From the NCBI RefSeq assembly GCF_000300995.1, contig NZ_AMRJ01000016.1:1-64000 (forward strand): 64,000 bases of DNA, written 5' to 3'. Position 1 is the stretch's first letter. The number at the start of each line of letters is the position of its first letter. Under the pieces are notes generated by a model, which was not told the origin of the DNA, searched no databases, and saw nothing but the letters and a program-made list of their open reading frames with translations. A program made the position numbers and the translations under genes. Shown piece by piece: positions 38,758 to 46,501 of the stretch. This stretch comes from Alcanivorax hongdengensis A-11-3. Lineage in GTDB: Bacteria; Pseudomonadota; Gammaproteobacteria; Pseudomonadales; Alcanivoracaceae.

Positions 38758-39426
38758 ATGAAGAAAGCCGTGGTGCTGTTGTCCGGCGGCCTGGATTCCG
38801 CCACCTGCCTGGCCATCGCCCGCGACCAGGGCTATCAATGCCATACCATCGCCTTTGATTACGGCCAGCGCACCCGCTCCGAGCTGGATGCCGCGGCCCG
38901 GGTCTCCGAGGCTCTGGGGGCTGCCAGCCACCGGGTCATTGAGCTGGGCATGGGCAATATTGGCGGCTCGGCCCTCACCGACCACAATATAGAGGTGCCG
39001 GAAGACGGCGGCGAGGGCATCCCGGTCACCTATGTGCCGGCCCGCAATACCGTGTTTTTGTCCCTGGCGCTGGGCCTGGCGGAAGTCACCGGCGCCGAGG
39101 CCATCTACATTGGCGTCAATGCGGTGGATTACTCCGGCTACCCGGACTGCCGCCCGGCCTTTATCGAGGCCTTCCAGACCCTGGCCAACCTGGCCACCAA
39201 GGCCGGCGTGGAGGGCAACACCATCCGCATCGAAACGCCCCTGATGCACCTGAGCAAGGCGCAGATTATCCAGCAGGGCGAGGGGCTGGGGCTCGACTAC
39301 GGCCTTACCGTGTCCTGCTACCAGGCCGATGCCGAAGGCCGTGCCTGTGGTCGCTGCGACAGCTGCCGGCTGCGCAAGCAGGGTTTTGCCGACGCATTGG
39401 TTAAAGATCCAACAAACTATCAATAA
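38758..39426 (+). CDS. queC: 7-cyano-7-deazaguanine synthase
   Basis: The 222-residue enzyme has the PP-loop SGGLDSAT near its N-terminus and a C-terminal zinc site (CYQAD...CGRCDSC) found in all QueC proteins. It uses ATP and ammonia to make preQ0 from the QueE product. The ATG at 38758 follows TTGGAGGA; a GTG 15 bp upstream would cover that ribosome site. The gene ends 71 bp before tRNA-Lys. Confidence 0.95.
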   Translation: MKKAVVLLSGGLDSATCLAIARDQGYQCHTIAFDYGQRTRSELDAAARVSEALGAASHRVIELGMGNIGGSALTDHNIEVPEDGGEGIPVTYVPARNTVFLSLALGLAEVTGAEAIYIGVNAVDYSGYPDCRPAFIEAFQTLANLATKAGVEGNTIRIETPLMHLSKAQIIQQGEGLGLDYGLTVSCYQADAEGRACGRCDSCRLRKQGFADALVKDPTNYQ

Positions 39427-39451
39427 TCCGAAAAAAATTGGCGCCAACCCC

Positions 39452-39479
39452 TTGTCAGCCGGAAATAAATCCGTATTAT
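39452..39479 (+). promoter_or_regulatory. Promoter of tRNA-Lys
   Basis: TTGTCA and TATTAT are separated by 16 bp, ending 18 bp before the tRNA and followed by a GC-rich discriminator (TTGCGCC). This is the form expected of a stringent, growth-rate-controlled stable-RNA promoter. Confidence 0.75.
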
Positions 39480-39497
39480 TTGCGCCTCCTTCGGGAC

Positions 39498-39573
39498 GGG
39501 TCGTTAGCTCAGTTGGTAGAGCAGTTGGCTTTTAACCAATTGGTCGCTGGTTCGAGTCCAGCACGACCCACCA
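39498..39573 (+). tRNA. tRNA-Lys (UUU)
   Basis: The 76-nt sequence folds as a cloverleaf: acceptor GGGTCGT/ACGACCC, D-arm GCTC...GAGC, anticodon loop CTTTTAA with anticodon TTT, and T-arm CTGGTTCGAGTCCAG. The CCA end is encoded. Its last 15 bases recur at the head of each downstream tandem repeat. Confidence 0.97.
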
Positions 39574-39580
39574 TCTTCTA

Positions 39581-39611
39581 AAAAGGCTGCCAGATATGGC
39601 GGCCTTTTTTT
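39581..39611 (+). terminator. tRNA-Lys terminator, repeat unit 1
   Basis: AAGGCTGCCA-gata-TGGCGGCCTT followed by a T-tract lies 8 bases past the CCA end of the tRNA. Confidence 0.85.
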
Positions 39612-39766
39612 ATGCCCGGTGCCAGCGGACGGGCTCGCCGGCCGGCCAAGGCCACCCGGCGGCTGGACTTTCCGGCCCGCCATCACAGATGGCGGGCGTT
39701 CGCGGCACGGCGAGCAGTACTCGCCATAAAACGTGCCGCTCACCCAGCACGACCCACCATCTTCTA

Positions 39767-39797
39767 AAAAGGCTGCCAGATATGGCGGCCTTTTTTT
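39767..39797 (+). terminator. Terminator hairpin, repeat unit 2
   Basis: The sequence is identical to the unit 1 terminator, 186 bp downstream. Confidence 0.75.
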
Positions 39798-39951
39798 ATG
39801 CCCGGTGCCAGCGGACGGGCTCGCCGGCCGGCCAAGGCCACCCGGCGGCTGGACTTTCCGGCCCGCCATCACAGATGACGGGCGTTCGCGGCACGGCGAG
39901 CAGTACTCGCCATAAAACGTGCCGCTCACCCAGCAAGACCCACCATATTCC

Positions 39952-39984
39952 AAAAAGGGCTGCCAAATCTGGCGGCCCTTTTTT
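39952..39984 (+). terminator. Terminator hairpin, repeat unit 3
   Basis: AAGGGCTGCCA-aatc-TGGCGGCCCTT is followed by T residues. The stem is one pair longer than in units 1 and 2, with matched changes on both arms. Confidence 0.75.
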
Positions 39985-40179
39985 ATGTCCGGTGCCAACA
40001 GGTGGGCTCGCCGGCCGGCCAAGGCCACCCGGCGGCTGGACTTTCCGGCCCGCAATCACAGATGACGGGCGTTCGCGGCACGGCGAGCAGTACTCGCCAT
40101 AAAACGTGCCGCTCACCCAGCACGACCCACCATCTTCTAAAAAGGCTGCCAGATATGGTGGCCCTTTATTTGGTTCATC

Positions 40180-40530
40180 GCGGCATTGCGGGAAAACGTA
40201 CAAGGTCGGACGTCAGAGGTCGGACGCCAATCTCAACCCCGAAAGTTGGCACGGCACTGAGATTTCGAGGCACCTCCTGCACGCGAAGCCCTATCCATTT
40301 GCAAACAAACACCCTTAGAGGGCGTAATGCTGTTCACTTAAGCGGTGTCAATCTGGCTCAACCCTTTCAGGCAGGCCCCTCTCCCCAACCCCTCTCCCGC
40401 AAGGGGAGAGGGGCTTAACATCTAAAGTGAACAGCATTGCCACAGGTGACGAGCCGGTGAAGATTATTGGGGTTCGGGGTTTCAGCCTATCGCGTCCGAC
40501 GTCCGACTTCAGACGCTGGACCAGGCCGAT
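40180..40530. repeat. Dispersed repeat copy B, interrupted by a 113-bp element
   Basis: Blocks shared with 17468-17779 include GGAAAACGTACAAGG, CTCAACCCC, ACAAAC, GAGCCGGTGAAG, TTTCAGCCTATCGCGT, GACGTCCGAC and CTGGACCAGGC, in the same order. The region between tRNA-Lys repeats and the gene at 40594 contains no credible gene. Confidence 0.7.
40326..40438. mobile_element. MITE-like element with 14-bp terminal inverted repeats
   Basis: AATGCTGTTCACTT at the left end is matched exactly by AAGTGAACAGCATT at the right. Inside is a strong hairpin (CCCTCTCCC-gcaa-GGGGAGAGGG). It is absent from dispersed repeat copy A, so it looks inserted. No target-site duplication is evident and there is no transposase gene. 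Confidence 0.65.
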
Positions 40531-40593
40531 TTCCCCATAATCCGCTAAGAACCTTTTTTATGCCCGTTGCCGACGAGTCCGGGCTTTTCAGCA

Positions 40594-40998
40594 CTAGTAC
40601 AGCGACTTCTCCTCCCGGGATGCCTTGTCCCGCACCACCGGTTGCGGACCCTCCTGGGTGGGCAGCCACACCGGCAAACCGGCCTGCTCCGCCAGACCAA
40701 CCATGTCGGCGGTGCCACGCCCGCCCGGGAAGGCCACCACCGCCTGGGGTTTGCCATGGTGCAGCATGCGCCGGTTGCGCATGGGACCGGCGGCTCGGCC
40801 GTGGGCCTTCCAGTTGGCCGGGTAGCAGACCTGATCCACCCCGCGGTCGTGGGCCCACTGGCTGGCCAGGCGGTCGGCGCCGCTGGCGTCGCCGTGGATC
40901 AGCAGGCTGATCTTGCCGCTGCGCCACAGATGTTCCATATAAGCTTCCAGTTGCGGGCGGTCCTGGTAGTCCCGCCCGCCACATACCAATACACGCAT
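40594..40998 (-). CDS. SLOG/DUF2493-family protein
   Basis: The 134-residue protein begins [24 protein letters not shown] and carries [18 protein letters not shown] and [17 protein letters not shown], the nucleotide-binding GGRG-type motifs of the SLOG/DUF2493 (YspA-like) fold. Related proteins bind or cleave nucleotide-derived ligands. AAGGACA precedes the ATG. It is divergent from the probable light-responsive operon and shares its 200-bp control region. Function unknown. Confidence 0.8.
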   Translation of the reverse strand: MRVLVCGGRDYQDRPQLEAYMEHLWRSGKISLLIHGDASGADRLASQWAHDRGVDQVCYPANWKAHGRAAGPMRNRRMLHHGKPQAVVAFPGGRGTADMVGLAEQAGLPVWLPTQEGPQPVVRDKASREEKSLY

Positions 40999-41128
40999 AG
41001 TGCTGTCCTTATGATCAGTATGAGTAATTATGACTTTATCCGCAGCGGATTGCATGTCGATGACGGTCTGATCGCCGTTTGACGGCACCAGGGCCGTTGG
41101 TCGCCCGGTGAAAAGGCTTCACGGGCCG

Positions 41129-41175
41129 TTGACCTGATAGACGCTTAAAATTGTACAAAGATAAAATCTTGTACA
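41129..41175 (+). promoter_or_regulatory. Promoter with paired TTGTACA sites (candidate LitR/CarH operator)
   Basis: TTGACC (41129-41134) and TGTACA (41152-41157) are 17 bp apart and can serve as -35 and -10. TTGTACA occurs at 41151-41157 and again at 41169-41175, an 18-bp period, so one copy covers the -10. Similar TGTACA repeats are operators of LitR/CarH MerR-family light regulators, and such a regulator is encoded second in this operon. Confidence 0.65.
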
Positions 41176-41198
41176 GGTCAACGTCGGGAGAGACTGGC

Positions 41199-42158
41199 AT
41201 GGACACAACGACTCGCATTCCTGTTGGTATCAGTGCCTGTTTGCTGGGCCTGGAAGTACGCCACGACAAGGCGCACAAGCATTCACGCTTCTGTACCCAG
41301 ACCCTGGCCCGCTATTTCGAGTTCCGCTCCCTGTGCCCGGAAATGGGCTCCGGCCTCGGTGTGCCGCGCAAGTCCATGCACCTGCGCGATGTGCAGGGGG
41401 ACGGCCAGGTGCGGCTGGTGACCACCGATGGTCAGCGCGATTACACCGACCTGATGAACGACTTTATCGAACGCACCCTGCCAATGCTGGCCGGCCTGCG
41501 CGGTTTTATCCTCATGGCCAAGTCGCCCAGCTGTGGCATGGAGCGCATCCGCGTCTACCGCAAGCCCGGTGAAGTGCTGCATCGCGAGGCCAGTGGCCTG
41601 TTTGCCCAGGCCTTGATGGCCCGCTATCCACTGATGCCGGTGGAAGAGGAGGGCAGGCTCAATGATGACCGCCTGCGCGAGAACTTTGTCGAGCGCGTGT
41701 TCCTCTACGACGACTGGTGCCAGATGCGCGAGCGTGGCCTGACGCCCCAGGCGCTGATCGATTTCCACAGTCGCCATAAATTCCAGCTGCTGGCCCACTG
41801 CCAGAAAACCTACCGCCAGCTGGGGCCGTTGCTGTCCGACCTGAAATCCCGCCCCCTGGACGAGATCGCCGATGAATACATTCAGGCGTTGATGCCGGCC
41901 ATGGCCAAGCGCGTCACCCCCGGTGCCCACGTCAACACCCTGCAGCATCTGGCCGGTTTTCTGCGTGGCGACCTGGACCCGGCGGACCGTCAGCTGATCC
42001 AGGAACAGATCGAGGCCTACCAGCGCGGTGAAGTGCCGTTGATCGTGCCCATGACATTGCTGCGCGGTGGCCTGCGCAAGGTCGATCAACCCTACCTGCA
42101 ACGCCAGCGTTACCTGAGCCCCTATCCGGATGATCTGGGCCTGAGAAACCGGGTATGA
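41199..42158 (+). CDS. YbgA-like DUF523-DUF1722 protein
   Basis: The 319-residue protein has an N-terminal DUF523 domain (ISACLLGLEVRHDKAHKHSRF...LCPEMGSGLGVPR...AKSPSCGMERIRVY, residues ~7-150) and a C-terminal DUF1722 domain (DFHSRHKFQLLAHCQKTYRQLG, ~190-310). The conserved cysteines in SACLLG, LCPE and PSCG may bind a metal or cluster. E. coli ybgA sits beside photolyase phr, as here. The ATG at 41199 follows CGGGAGAG. First gene of the operon. Confidence 0.88.
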   Translation: MDTTTRIPVGISACLLGLEVRHDKAHKHSRFCTQTLARYFEFRSLCPEMGSGLGVPRKSMHLRDVQGDGQVRLVTTDGQRDYTDLMNDFIERTLPMLAGLRGFILMAKSPSCGMERIRVYRKPGEVLHREASGLFAQALMARYPLMPVEEEGRLNDDRLRENFVERVFLYDDWCQMRERGLTPQALIDFHSRHKFQLLAHCQKTYRQLGPLLSDLKSRPLDEIADEYIQALMPAMAKRVTPGAHVNTLQHLAGFLRGDLDPADRQLIQEQIEAYQRGEVPLIVPMTLLRGGLRKVDQPYLQRQRYLSPYPDDLGLRNRV

Positions 42159-43006
42159 CAGAGCACACCGCCCTGACCATCCAGCAGGTCAGTCAGGCCT
42201 GCGGCATCAACCCGGTGACCCTGCGGGCCTGGGAGCGCCGCTACCAGTTGCTGGCACCGGCGCGCACCGGCAAGGGCCATCGCCGTTATCACCCGGAAGA
42301 CGTGACCCGTATTCGCCAGATACAGGCCTGGCTGGACAAGGGCGTGCCGATCGGCCAGGTAGCGCCGTTACTGACGCAGCCCTCGCCGGAGCCGGCCGTG
42401 ACCGCGTCCCCCTGGCCGGCGCTGATCGATGAGGGCCTGAGCGCCCTGCAAACCCTGAATGGTCGGCGCCTGGAGCAGTTGCTCAATCGCCTGCTGCGCG
42501 ATTACAGCCACGACCAGGTGATTCGTGCCTTCACCGACCCGCTACAGGCGCATCTGGCACAAAGCCCGCTGATGGCCGGGCGCCGGGCCCTGCTGGACGC
42601 GGTGCTGATGCAGAAATGGTCCGCCCGGGCCCTGTCACTGGCGCCCCGGCGCGGCGAGACCGGCTGGTTGCTGGTGCCGGTGGGCAGCCCGTTACCGGCC
42701 CTGGAGCTGGCCATGGTGATGGGCCTGCCGCTGTGGTGCCTGCAACGGCCGGTGGAGGCCGATGCCCTGGCCGTGCTGCTGGCAGAACGCCCCCATACCG
42801 GTGTGCTCTGGGTAATCAGTGAGCGGCCCTCCACCTCGCACTCACGCAGCCTTTGGCAAAGTGCGCCGCCGGTCAGCGCCTGCGCTTGCTGGGGGCCGGC
42901 GGCGGCCCTGGTGAAACGCCCGGCCTGGCTGCCCCTGCTGGAGGCTCCCCGCGAGCAACTGGCGCCGCGTTTGCAATCGCTTTATCAGGAGACAAGTACA
43001 CAGTGA
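42155..43006 (+). CDS. LitR/CarH-type MerR-family regulator without a clear B12 site
   Basis: The 283-residue regulator has the MerR helix-turn-helix TIQQVSQACGINPVTLRAWERRYQLL followed by GHRRYHPEDVTRI (residues 8-55), the form typical of LitR/CarH. The rest (~90-270) has the length of the B12-binding helical and Rossmann domains, but I do not find the DxHxxG cobalamin motif. That suits the class II LitR group described in Pseudomonas putida, which works with a LOV photosensor. It overlaps ybgA and phrB by 4 bp each. It likely represses this operon in the dark. Confidence 0.82.
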   Translation: MTEHTALTIQQVSQACGINPVTLRAWERRYQLLAPARTGKGHRRYHPEDVTRIRQIQAWLDKGVPIGQVAPLLTQPSPEPAVTASPWPALIDEGLSALQTLNGRRLEQLLNRLLRDYSHDQVIRAFTDPLQAHLAQSPLMAGRRALLDAVLMQKWSARALSLAPRRGETGWLLVPVGSPLPALELAMVMGLPLWCLQRPVEADALAVLLAERPHTGVLWVISERPSTSHSRSLWQSAPPVSACACWGPAAALVKRPAWLPLLEAPREQLAPRLQSLYQETSTQ

Positions 43007-44469
43007 AACTGGTCTGGTTCCGCAATGATCTGCGCCTGCATGGCCACACGCCGCTCACCGAGGCACTGGCCACCGGCGAGCCGGTGATGGCGGTCTATTG
43101 CCTGTGCCCGGCCCAGTGGGACGCGCATCAGGTGGCGCCGCTGCGCCGCTGGTACGTGCTGCACAGTCTGCTTGAGCTGGGCGACGCCCTGGCCGACAAG
43201 GGCGTGGACCTGCATGTTCTCGAGTGCGATGACTTTGCCGGCGTGGCCGACGCCCTGACGACGCTGGTGCAGGAGCACGGCATCACCGCGCTCTACTGCA
43301 ACCGTGAATACCCGCTCAACGAGCTCAATCGTGACCGGGCGGTGGCCGACACCCTGCGCCCCCTGGGTGTGACCCTCAACGGCAGTGATGACGGCGTGCT
43401 GGTGCCGCCGGGTGCCCTGCGCACCGGCAAGGGTACCCCCTATACGGTATTCGGCGCCTACAAGCGGCGCTGGGATGTGTGGATGGAGCACCAGCCGCCG
43501 GCGGCCCCGGCCAGCCCCAACTGGCCCGCTGGCAAGGGCCGGTTCGTTGGCCGTCAGCGGGTCGAGCAGGCCCTGGCCGCGATTGATCTGCCCGTGCGGC
43601 TCACCGATCTCTGGCAACCCGGTGAACAGGCGGCCCTGACGCAGCTGGCCCGGTTTGCCGACAAGTCGCTGGCCGGTTACCGCCAACAGCGGGATTTCCC
43701 GGCACTGGACGGCACCAGCAGCCTGTCCACCGCCCTGTCCGCCGGCACCCTGTCGGTGGCCGCCTGCTACCGGGCCGCCATGCAGGCCATGGCCGATGCC
43801 GGCGCCCGGGATGGCGCCGCCTGCTGGGTGGGCGAGCTGGCCTGGCGTGACTTCTACCGGCAGATCATGGCGCGCTTTCCGCGCCTGGCCCGTGGCGCCG
43901 CCTTCCGCCCGGAAACCGACCTGTTGCAGTGGCACGACGACGAGGCCCTGTTCCAGGCCTGGTGCCAGGGCCGCACCGGTTACCCGCTGGTGGATGCGGC
44001 CATGCGTCAGCTGGTGGCCACCGGCTGGATGCACAATCGCCTGCGCATGTTGACGGCCATGTTCCTCAGCAAGCATCTATGGATCGACTGGCGCCGGGGC
44101 GAGGCGTTTTTCATGGAGCATCTGATGGATGGCGATTTCGCCGCCAACAATGGCGGCTGGCAATGGAGTGCGTCCACCGGCACCGATGCGGTGCCGTATT
44201 TCCGGGTGTTCAGCCCGGTGCGCCAGAGCCAGCGGTTTGACCCGGATGGCAAATTCATTGCCCGCTACGTGCCGGAGCTGGCCCATCTGGACAACAAGAC
44301 TATCCACGAACCCTGGAAGCAGCCGTTGCTGGCACCGGATTATCCGCCGCCCTGCGTGCCCCACGCCGGCGTGCGCGAGCGCGTTACCGAGCGCTTCAAA
44401 CAGGCCAAGGCCGACTACGACGCGGCTGATCATTCCCCCCGTACCTCCACCCAGAAGGAATCTCCATGA
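43003..44469 (+). CDS. phrB: Deoxyribodipyrimidine photolyase (class I CPD)
   Basis: The 488-residue flavoenzyme starts KLVWFRNDLRLHGHTPL and has an N-terminal antenna domain. The helical FAD domain carries WVGELAWRDFYRQIMARFPR, GYPLVDAAMRQLVATGWMHNRLRM and FAANNGGWQWSASTGTDAVPYFR. It repairs cyclobutane pyrimidine dimers using blue light. GTG start at 43003 overlaps the regulator's stop (GTGA) and has AGGAGA upstream. The conserved tryptophans for electron transfer appear present. Confidence 0.94.
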   Translation: MKLVWFRNDLRLHGHTPLTEALATGEPVMAVYCLCPAQWDAHQVAPLRRWYVLHSLLELGDALADKGVDLHVLECDDFAGVADALTTLVQEHGITALYCNREYPLNELNRDRAVADTLRPLGVTLNGSDDGVLVPPGALRTGKGTPYTVFGAYKRRWDVWMEHQPPAAPASPNWPAGKGRFVGRQRVEQALAAIDLPVRLTDLWQPGEQAALTQLARFADKSLAGYRQQRDFPALDGTSSLSTALSAGTLSVAACYRAAMQAMADAGARDGAACWVGELAWRDFYRQIMARFPRLARGAAFRPETDLLQWHDDEALFQAWCQGRTGYPLVDAAMRQLVATGWMHNRLRMLTAMFLSKHLWIDWRRGEAFFMEHLMDGDFAANNGGWQWSASTGTDAVPYFRVFSPVRQSQRFDPDGKFIARYVPELAHLDNKTIHEPWKQPLLAPDYPPPCVPHAGVRERVTERFKQAKADYDAADHSPRTSTQKESP

Positions 44470-45725
44470 GTCAGCGTATTGCCATTGTCGGCGCCGGCAT
44501 CAGCGGCCTGACCGCCGCCTGGTATCTGGCCCGCGATAATGAGGTCACGGTGTTCGAGGCCAACGACTATCTCGGTGGCCACACCTGCACCGTACCGGTG
44601 AAGCGTGACCATGGTGACTATGCCGTGGACGTGGGGTTTATCGTCTTCAACGACCGCACCTACCCGAATTTTCTCAAATTGCTCGATGAGCTGGGCGTGG
44701 GCCGGCAGCCCACGGACATGGGCTTTGCCGTCAGTGACCAGCGCAGTGGCCTGGAGTACTGCGGCGATGGCCTGGGCGGCATCTTTGCCCAGAAGCGCAA
44801 TCTGCTGAGCCCGACACACTGGCGTTTTATCGGCGACATCCTGCGTTTCAACCGCCAGGCACCGGGGCTGATGGATAGCGACGAGGGCGAGTTGCCGCTG
44901 GGCGAGTATCTGCGCCGTCACGGCTACAGCGACGCCTTTCGGCGTGATTATGTACTCGCCATGGGCGGCGCCATCTGGTCCTGCTCGCTGGCGCAGATGG
45001 AGCAGTTTCCGGCCCGCTTTTTCGTGCGTTTTTTTCACAACCACGGCCTGTTGTCACTGACCAACCGGCCCCAGTGGTACGTGGTACCCGGTGGCTCCAA
45101 CAGCTATGTGAAGCCGCTGGTGGACAACTGCCCGGCACGGTTCCATGTCAATACACCGGTTACCCGCATCCAGCGCCATCAGGACCATGTGCTGGTGGAG
45201 GCCGCGGGTGAGACCCGCCAGTTCGATCAGGTGATTCTGGCCTGCCACAGCGATCAGGCCCGGGCCCTGCTGGCGGATCCGGACGACCGCGAACGCCAAT
45301 GCCTGGCGGCACTGGATTACCAGAACAACGATGTGGTGTTGCACACCGACACCCGTCTGTTGCCGCGCAAGCGCCGGGTCTGGTCCAGCTGGAATGCACT
45401 GCTGTTTGATCGCGAGCAGGAATACGTTCAAGTCACTTACAACATGAATATCCTGCAGGGTATCGAGGCGCCGGAAACCTTCTGCGTCACGCTCAACGCC
45501 AGCGACCGGATTGATGAGGACAAGGTGATTGCCCGCTACCGGTTTGCCCACCCGCTGTTCACCCCGCAGACCCTGTCGGCCCGTGAGCAGCTGCTGGTGG
45601 CCAATGGCGAGCGTCGCACCTGGTTTGCCGGCGCCTGGTGCCGCAACGGCTTCCACGAGGATGGGGTCGTTTCCGCGTTGAATGTGGTGCACGGCCTGCA
45701 GGGGCAGGGCGGGGGCACACCATGA
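44466..45725 (+). CDS. FAD-dependent amine-oxidase-like oxidoreductase (COG2907)
   Basis: The 419-residue protein starts with the dinucleotide-binding fold IAIVGAGISGLTAAWYLA and the second FAD motif FEANDYLGGHTCTV, then DVGFIVFNDRTYPNFLKLLDELGV. It belongs to the family regularly placed between photolyase, DUF1365 and Cfa-like genes. The group may modify unsaturated fatty acids (furan fatty acid synthesis in some bacteria), but no activity can be assigned here. It overlaps phrB by 4 bp and the DUF1365 gene by 4 bp. Confidence 0.85.
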   Translation: MSQRIAIVGAGISGLTAAWYLARDNEVTVFEANDYLGGHTCTVPVKRDHGDYAVDVGFIVFNDRTYPNFLKLLDELGVGRQPTDMGFAVSDQRSGLEYCGDGLGGIFAQKRNLLSPTHWRFIGDILRFNRQAPGLMDSDEGELPLGEYLRRHGYSDAFRRDYVLAMGGAIWSCSLAQMEQFPARFFVRFFHNHGLLSLTNRPQWYVVPGGSNSYVKPLVDNCPARFHVNTPVTRIQRHQDHVLVEAAGETRQFDQVILACHSDQARALLADPDDRERQCLAALDYQNNDVVLHTDTRLLPRKRRVWSSWNALLFDREQEYVQVTYNMNILQGIEAPETFCVTLNASDRIDEDKVIARYRFAHPLFTPQTLSAREQLLVANGERRTWFAGAWCRNGFHEDGVVSALNVVHGLQGQGGGTP

Positions 45726-46480
45726 TACCGGCCATGGCGCTGGCCAGCGGGCGGGTGTGGCATCAGCGGCGCGAGCCCTTCAGCCACCGCTTCGACTACC
45801 CGTTATGGCTGGTCTGGTGCGAGCTGGAGCAGACCGGCTCGCTGCTTGACCGGCATTGGGCCTGGGGGCGGCGCTGGCGGCCGGTGACCTTCCGCGATCG
45901 CGATTATCTGGACAACAACGACACGCCGTTGGCGCAAAAGGCCCGCGACCGTGCCGCCGCCGAGGGCCTGGACTGGTCCGGCGGGCGGGTGTTCATGCTT
46001 GGCCAGTGGCGCACGCTGGGTACGCTGTTCAACCCGCTGGTGCTGTATTTCCACATTCCGGAGGGCAGTGACCAGCCCGACAGCATGCTGGCGGAAGTGC
46101 AGAACACCCCCTGGCGGGAGAAACATCTCTATGCCCTGCGGTTGAGCGCCGATGACAACGGTGAGCTGACCGTGGATCACAGCAAGGATTTTCACGTCTC
46201 GCCGTTTCTGCCCATGGCCCTGCGCTACCACTGGCGCCTTCACGTGGCTTTTCCCGAGCTGCGATTAACGTTGCAGGACAAACAGGGTGAAACCGTGGTG
46301 TTTGCCGCTGGTTTTACGCTGCATCTGGAGCCCCCGGAAAAGGCAGCCATGGGGCGGGTCATTCGGCGCTTCGGTGCCCAGGGCTTCGCCACGCTGCGCG
46401 GTATCTACTGGCAAGCGTGGCGCCTGTGGCGAAAAGGGGCACGCTTTTACAGCCATCCGAACAAGGCTGATAACGACTAA
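45722..46480 (+). CDS. DUF1365-family protein
   Basis: The 252-residue protein has GRVWHQRREPFSHRFDYPLWLVWCELE at the start, then FNPLVLYFHI and KDFHVSPFLPMALRYHWRLHV, the conserved DUF1365 blocks. It is always linked to the COG2907 oxidoreductase and a Cfa-like methyltransferase. The fold is not obvious and no membrane segment is seen. The start at 45722 overlaps the previous stop (ATGA). Likely acts with its neighbours on membrane acyl chains. Confidence 0.85.
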   Translation: MIPAMALASGRVWHQRREPFSHRFDYPLWLVWCELEQTGSLLDRHWAWGRRWRPVTFRDRDYLDNNDTPLAQKARDRAAAEGLDWSGGRVFMLGQWRTLGTLFNPLVLYFHIPEGSDQPDSMLAEVQNTPWREKHLYALRLSADDNGELTVDHSKDFHVSPFLPMALRYHWRLHVAFPELRLTLQDKQGETVVFAAGFTLHLEPPEKAAMGRVIRRFGAQGFATLRGIYWQAWRLWRKGARFYSHPNKADND

Positions 46481-46501
46481 CAGGTTGGAGAGAGAACCGT
46501 C

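Larger units (their letters stand above)
39574..40117 (+). ncRNA. Candidate structured RNA(s) from the tRNA-Lys repeats
   Basis: After each tRNA-like end the unit can form three hairpins: the terminator; CCCGCCATC-aca-GATGGCGGG (perfect in unit 1, one mismatch in unit 2, two in unit 3); and GCGGCACG...CGTGCCGC enclosing GGCGAG-cagta-CTCGCC. In unit 3 the terminator stem gains a paired G and C on opposite arms, a compensatory change. RNase processing at each CCA, as for tRNA, would release ~171-nt RNAs if transcription passes the terminators. Expression is unproven. Confidence 0.35.
39559..40166 (+). repeat. Three tandem ~186-bp repeats plus a partial fourth, each starting with the tRNA-Lys 3' end
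   Basis: Units begin at 39559, 39745, 39931 and 40118 (periods 186, 186, 187). Each opens with CAGCACGACCCACCA, the 3' end of tRNA-Lys including CCA, then a terminator hairpin with U-tract, a GC-rich spacer and two further hairpins. Units 1 and 2 differ at one base; unit 3 differs at about a dozen and has CAGCAAGACCC. The fourth stops after its terminator-like hairpin. The arrangement resembles the E. coli tyrT locus, where tandem repeats carry the tRNA-Tyr 3' end and yield rtT RNA. Confidence 0.9.

Noticed and set aside
39559-40166. CRISPR array
   Set aside because: The units are ~186 bp, contiguous and without unique spacers, and they contain tRNA 3' ends and terminators. No cas genes are nearby.
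39559-40166. Phage or island attachment sites at tRNA-Lys
   Set aside because: The tRNA 3' end is repeated as in att sites, but the DNA between the copies is only the repeat itself and no integrase gene is in the window.
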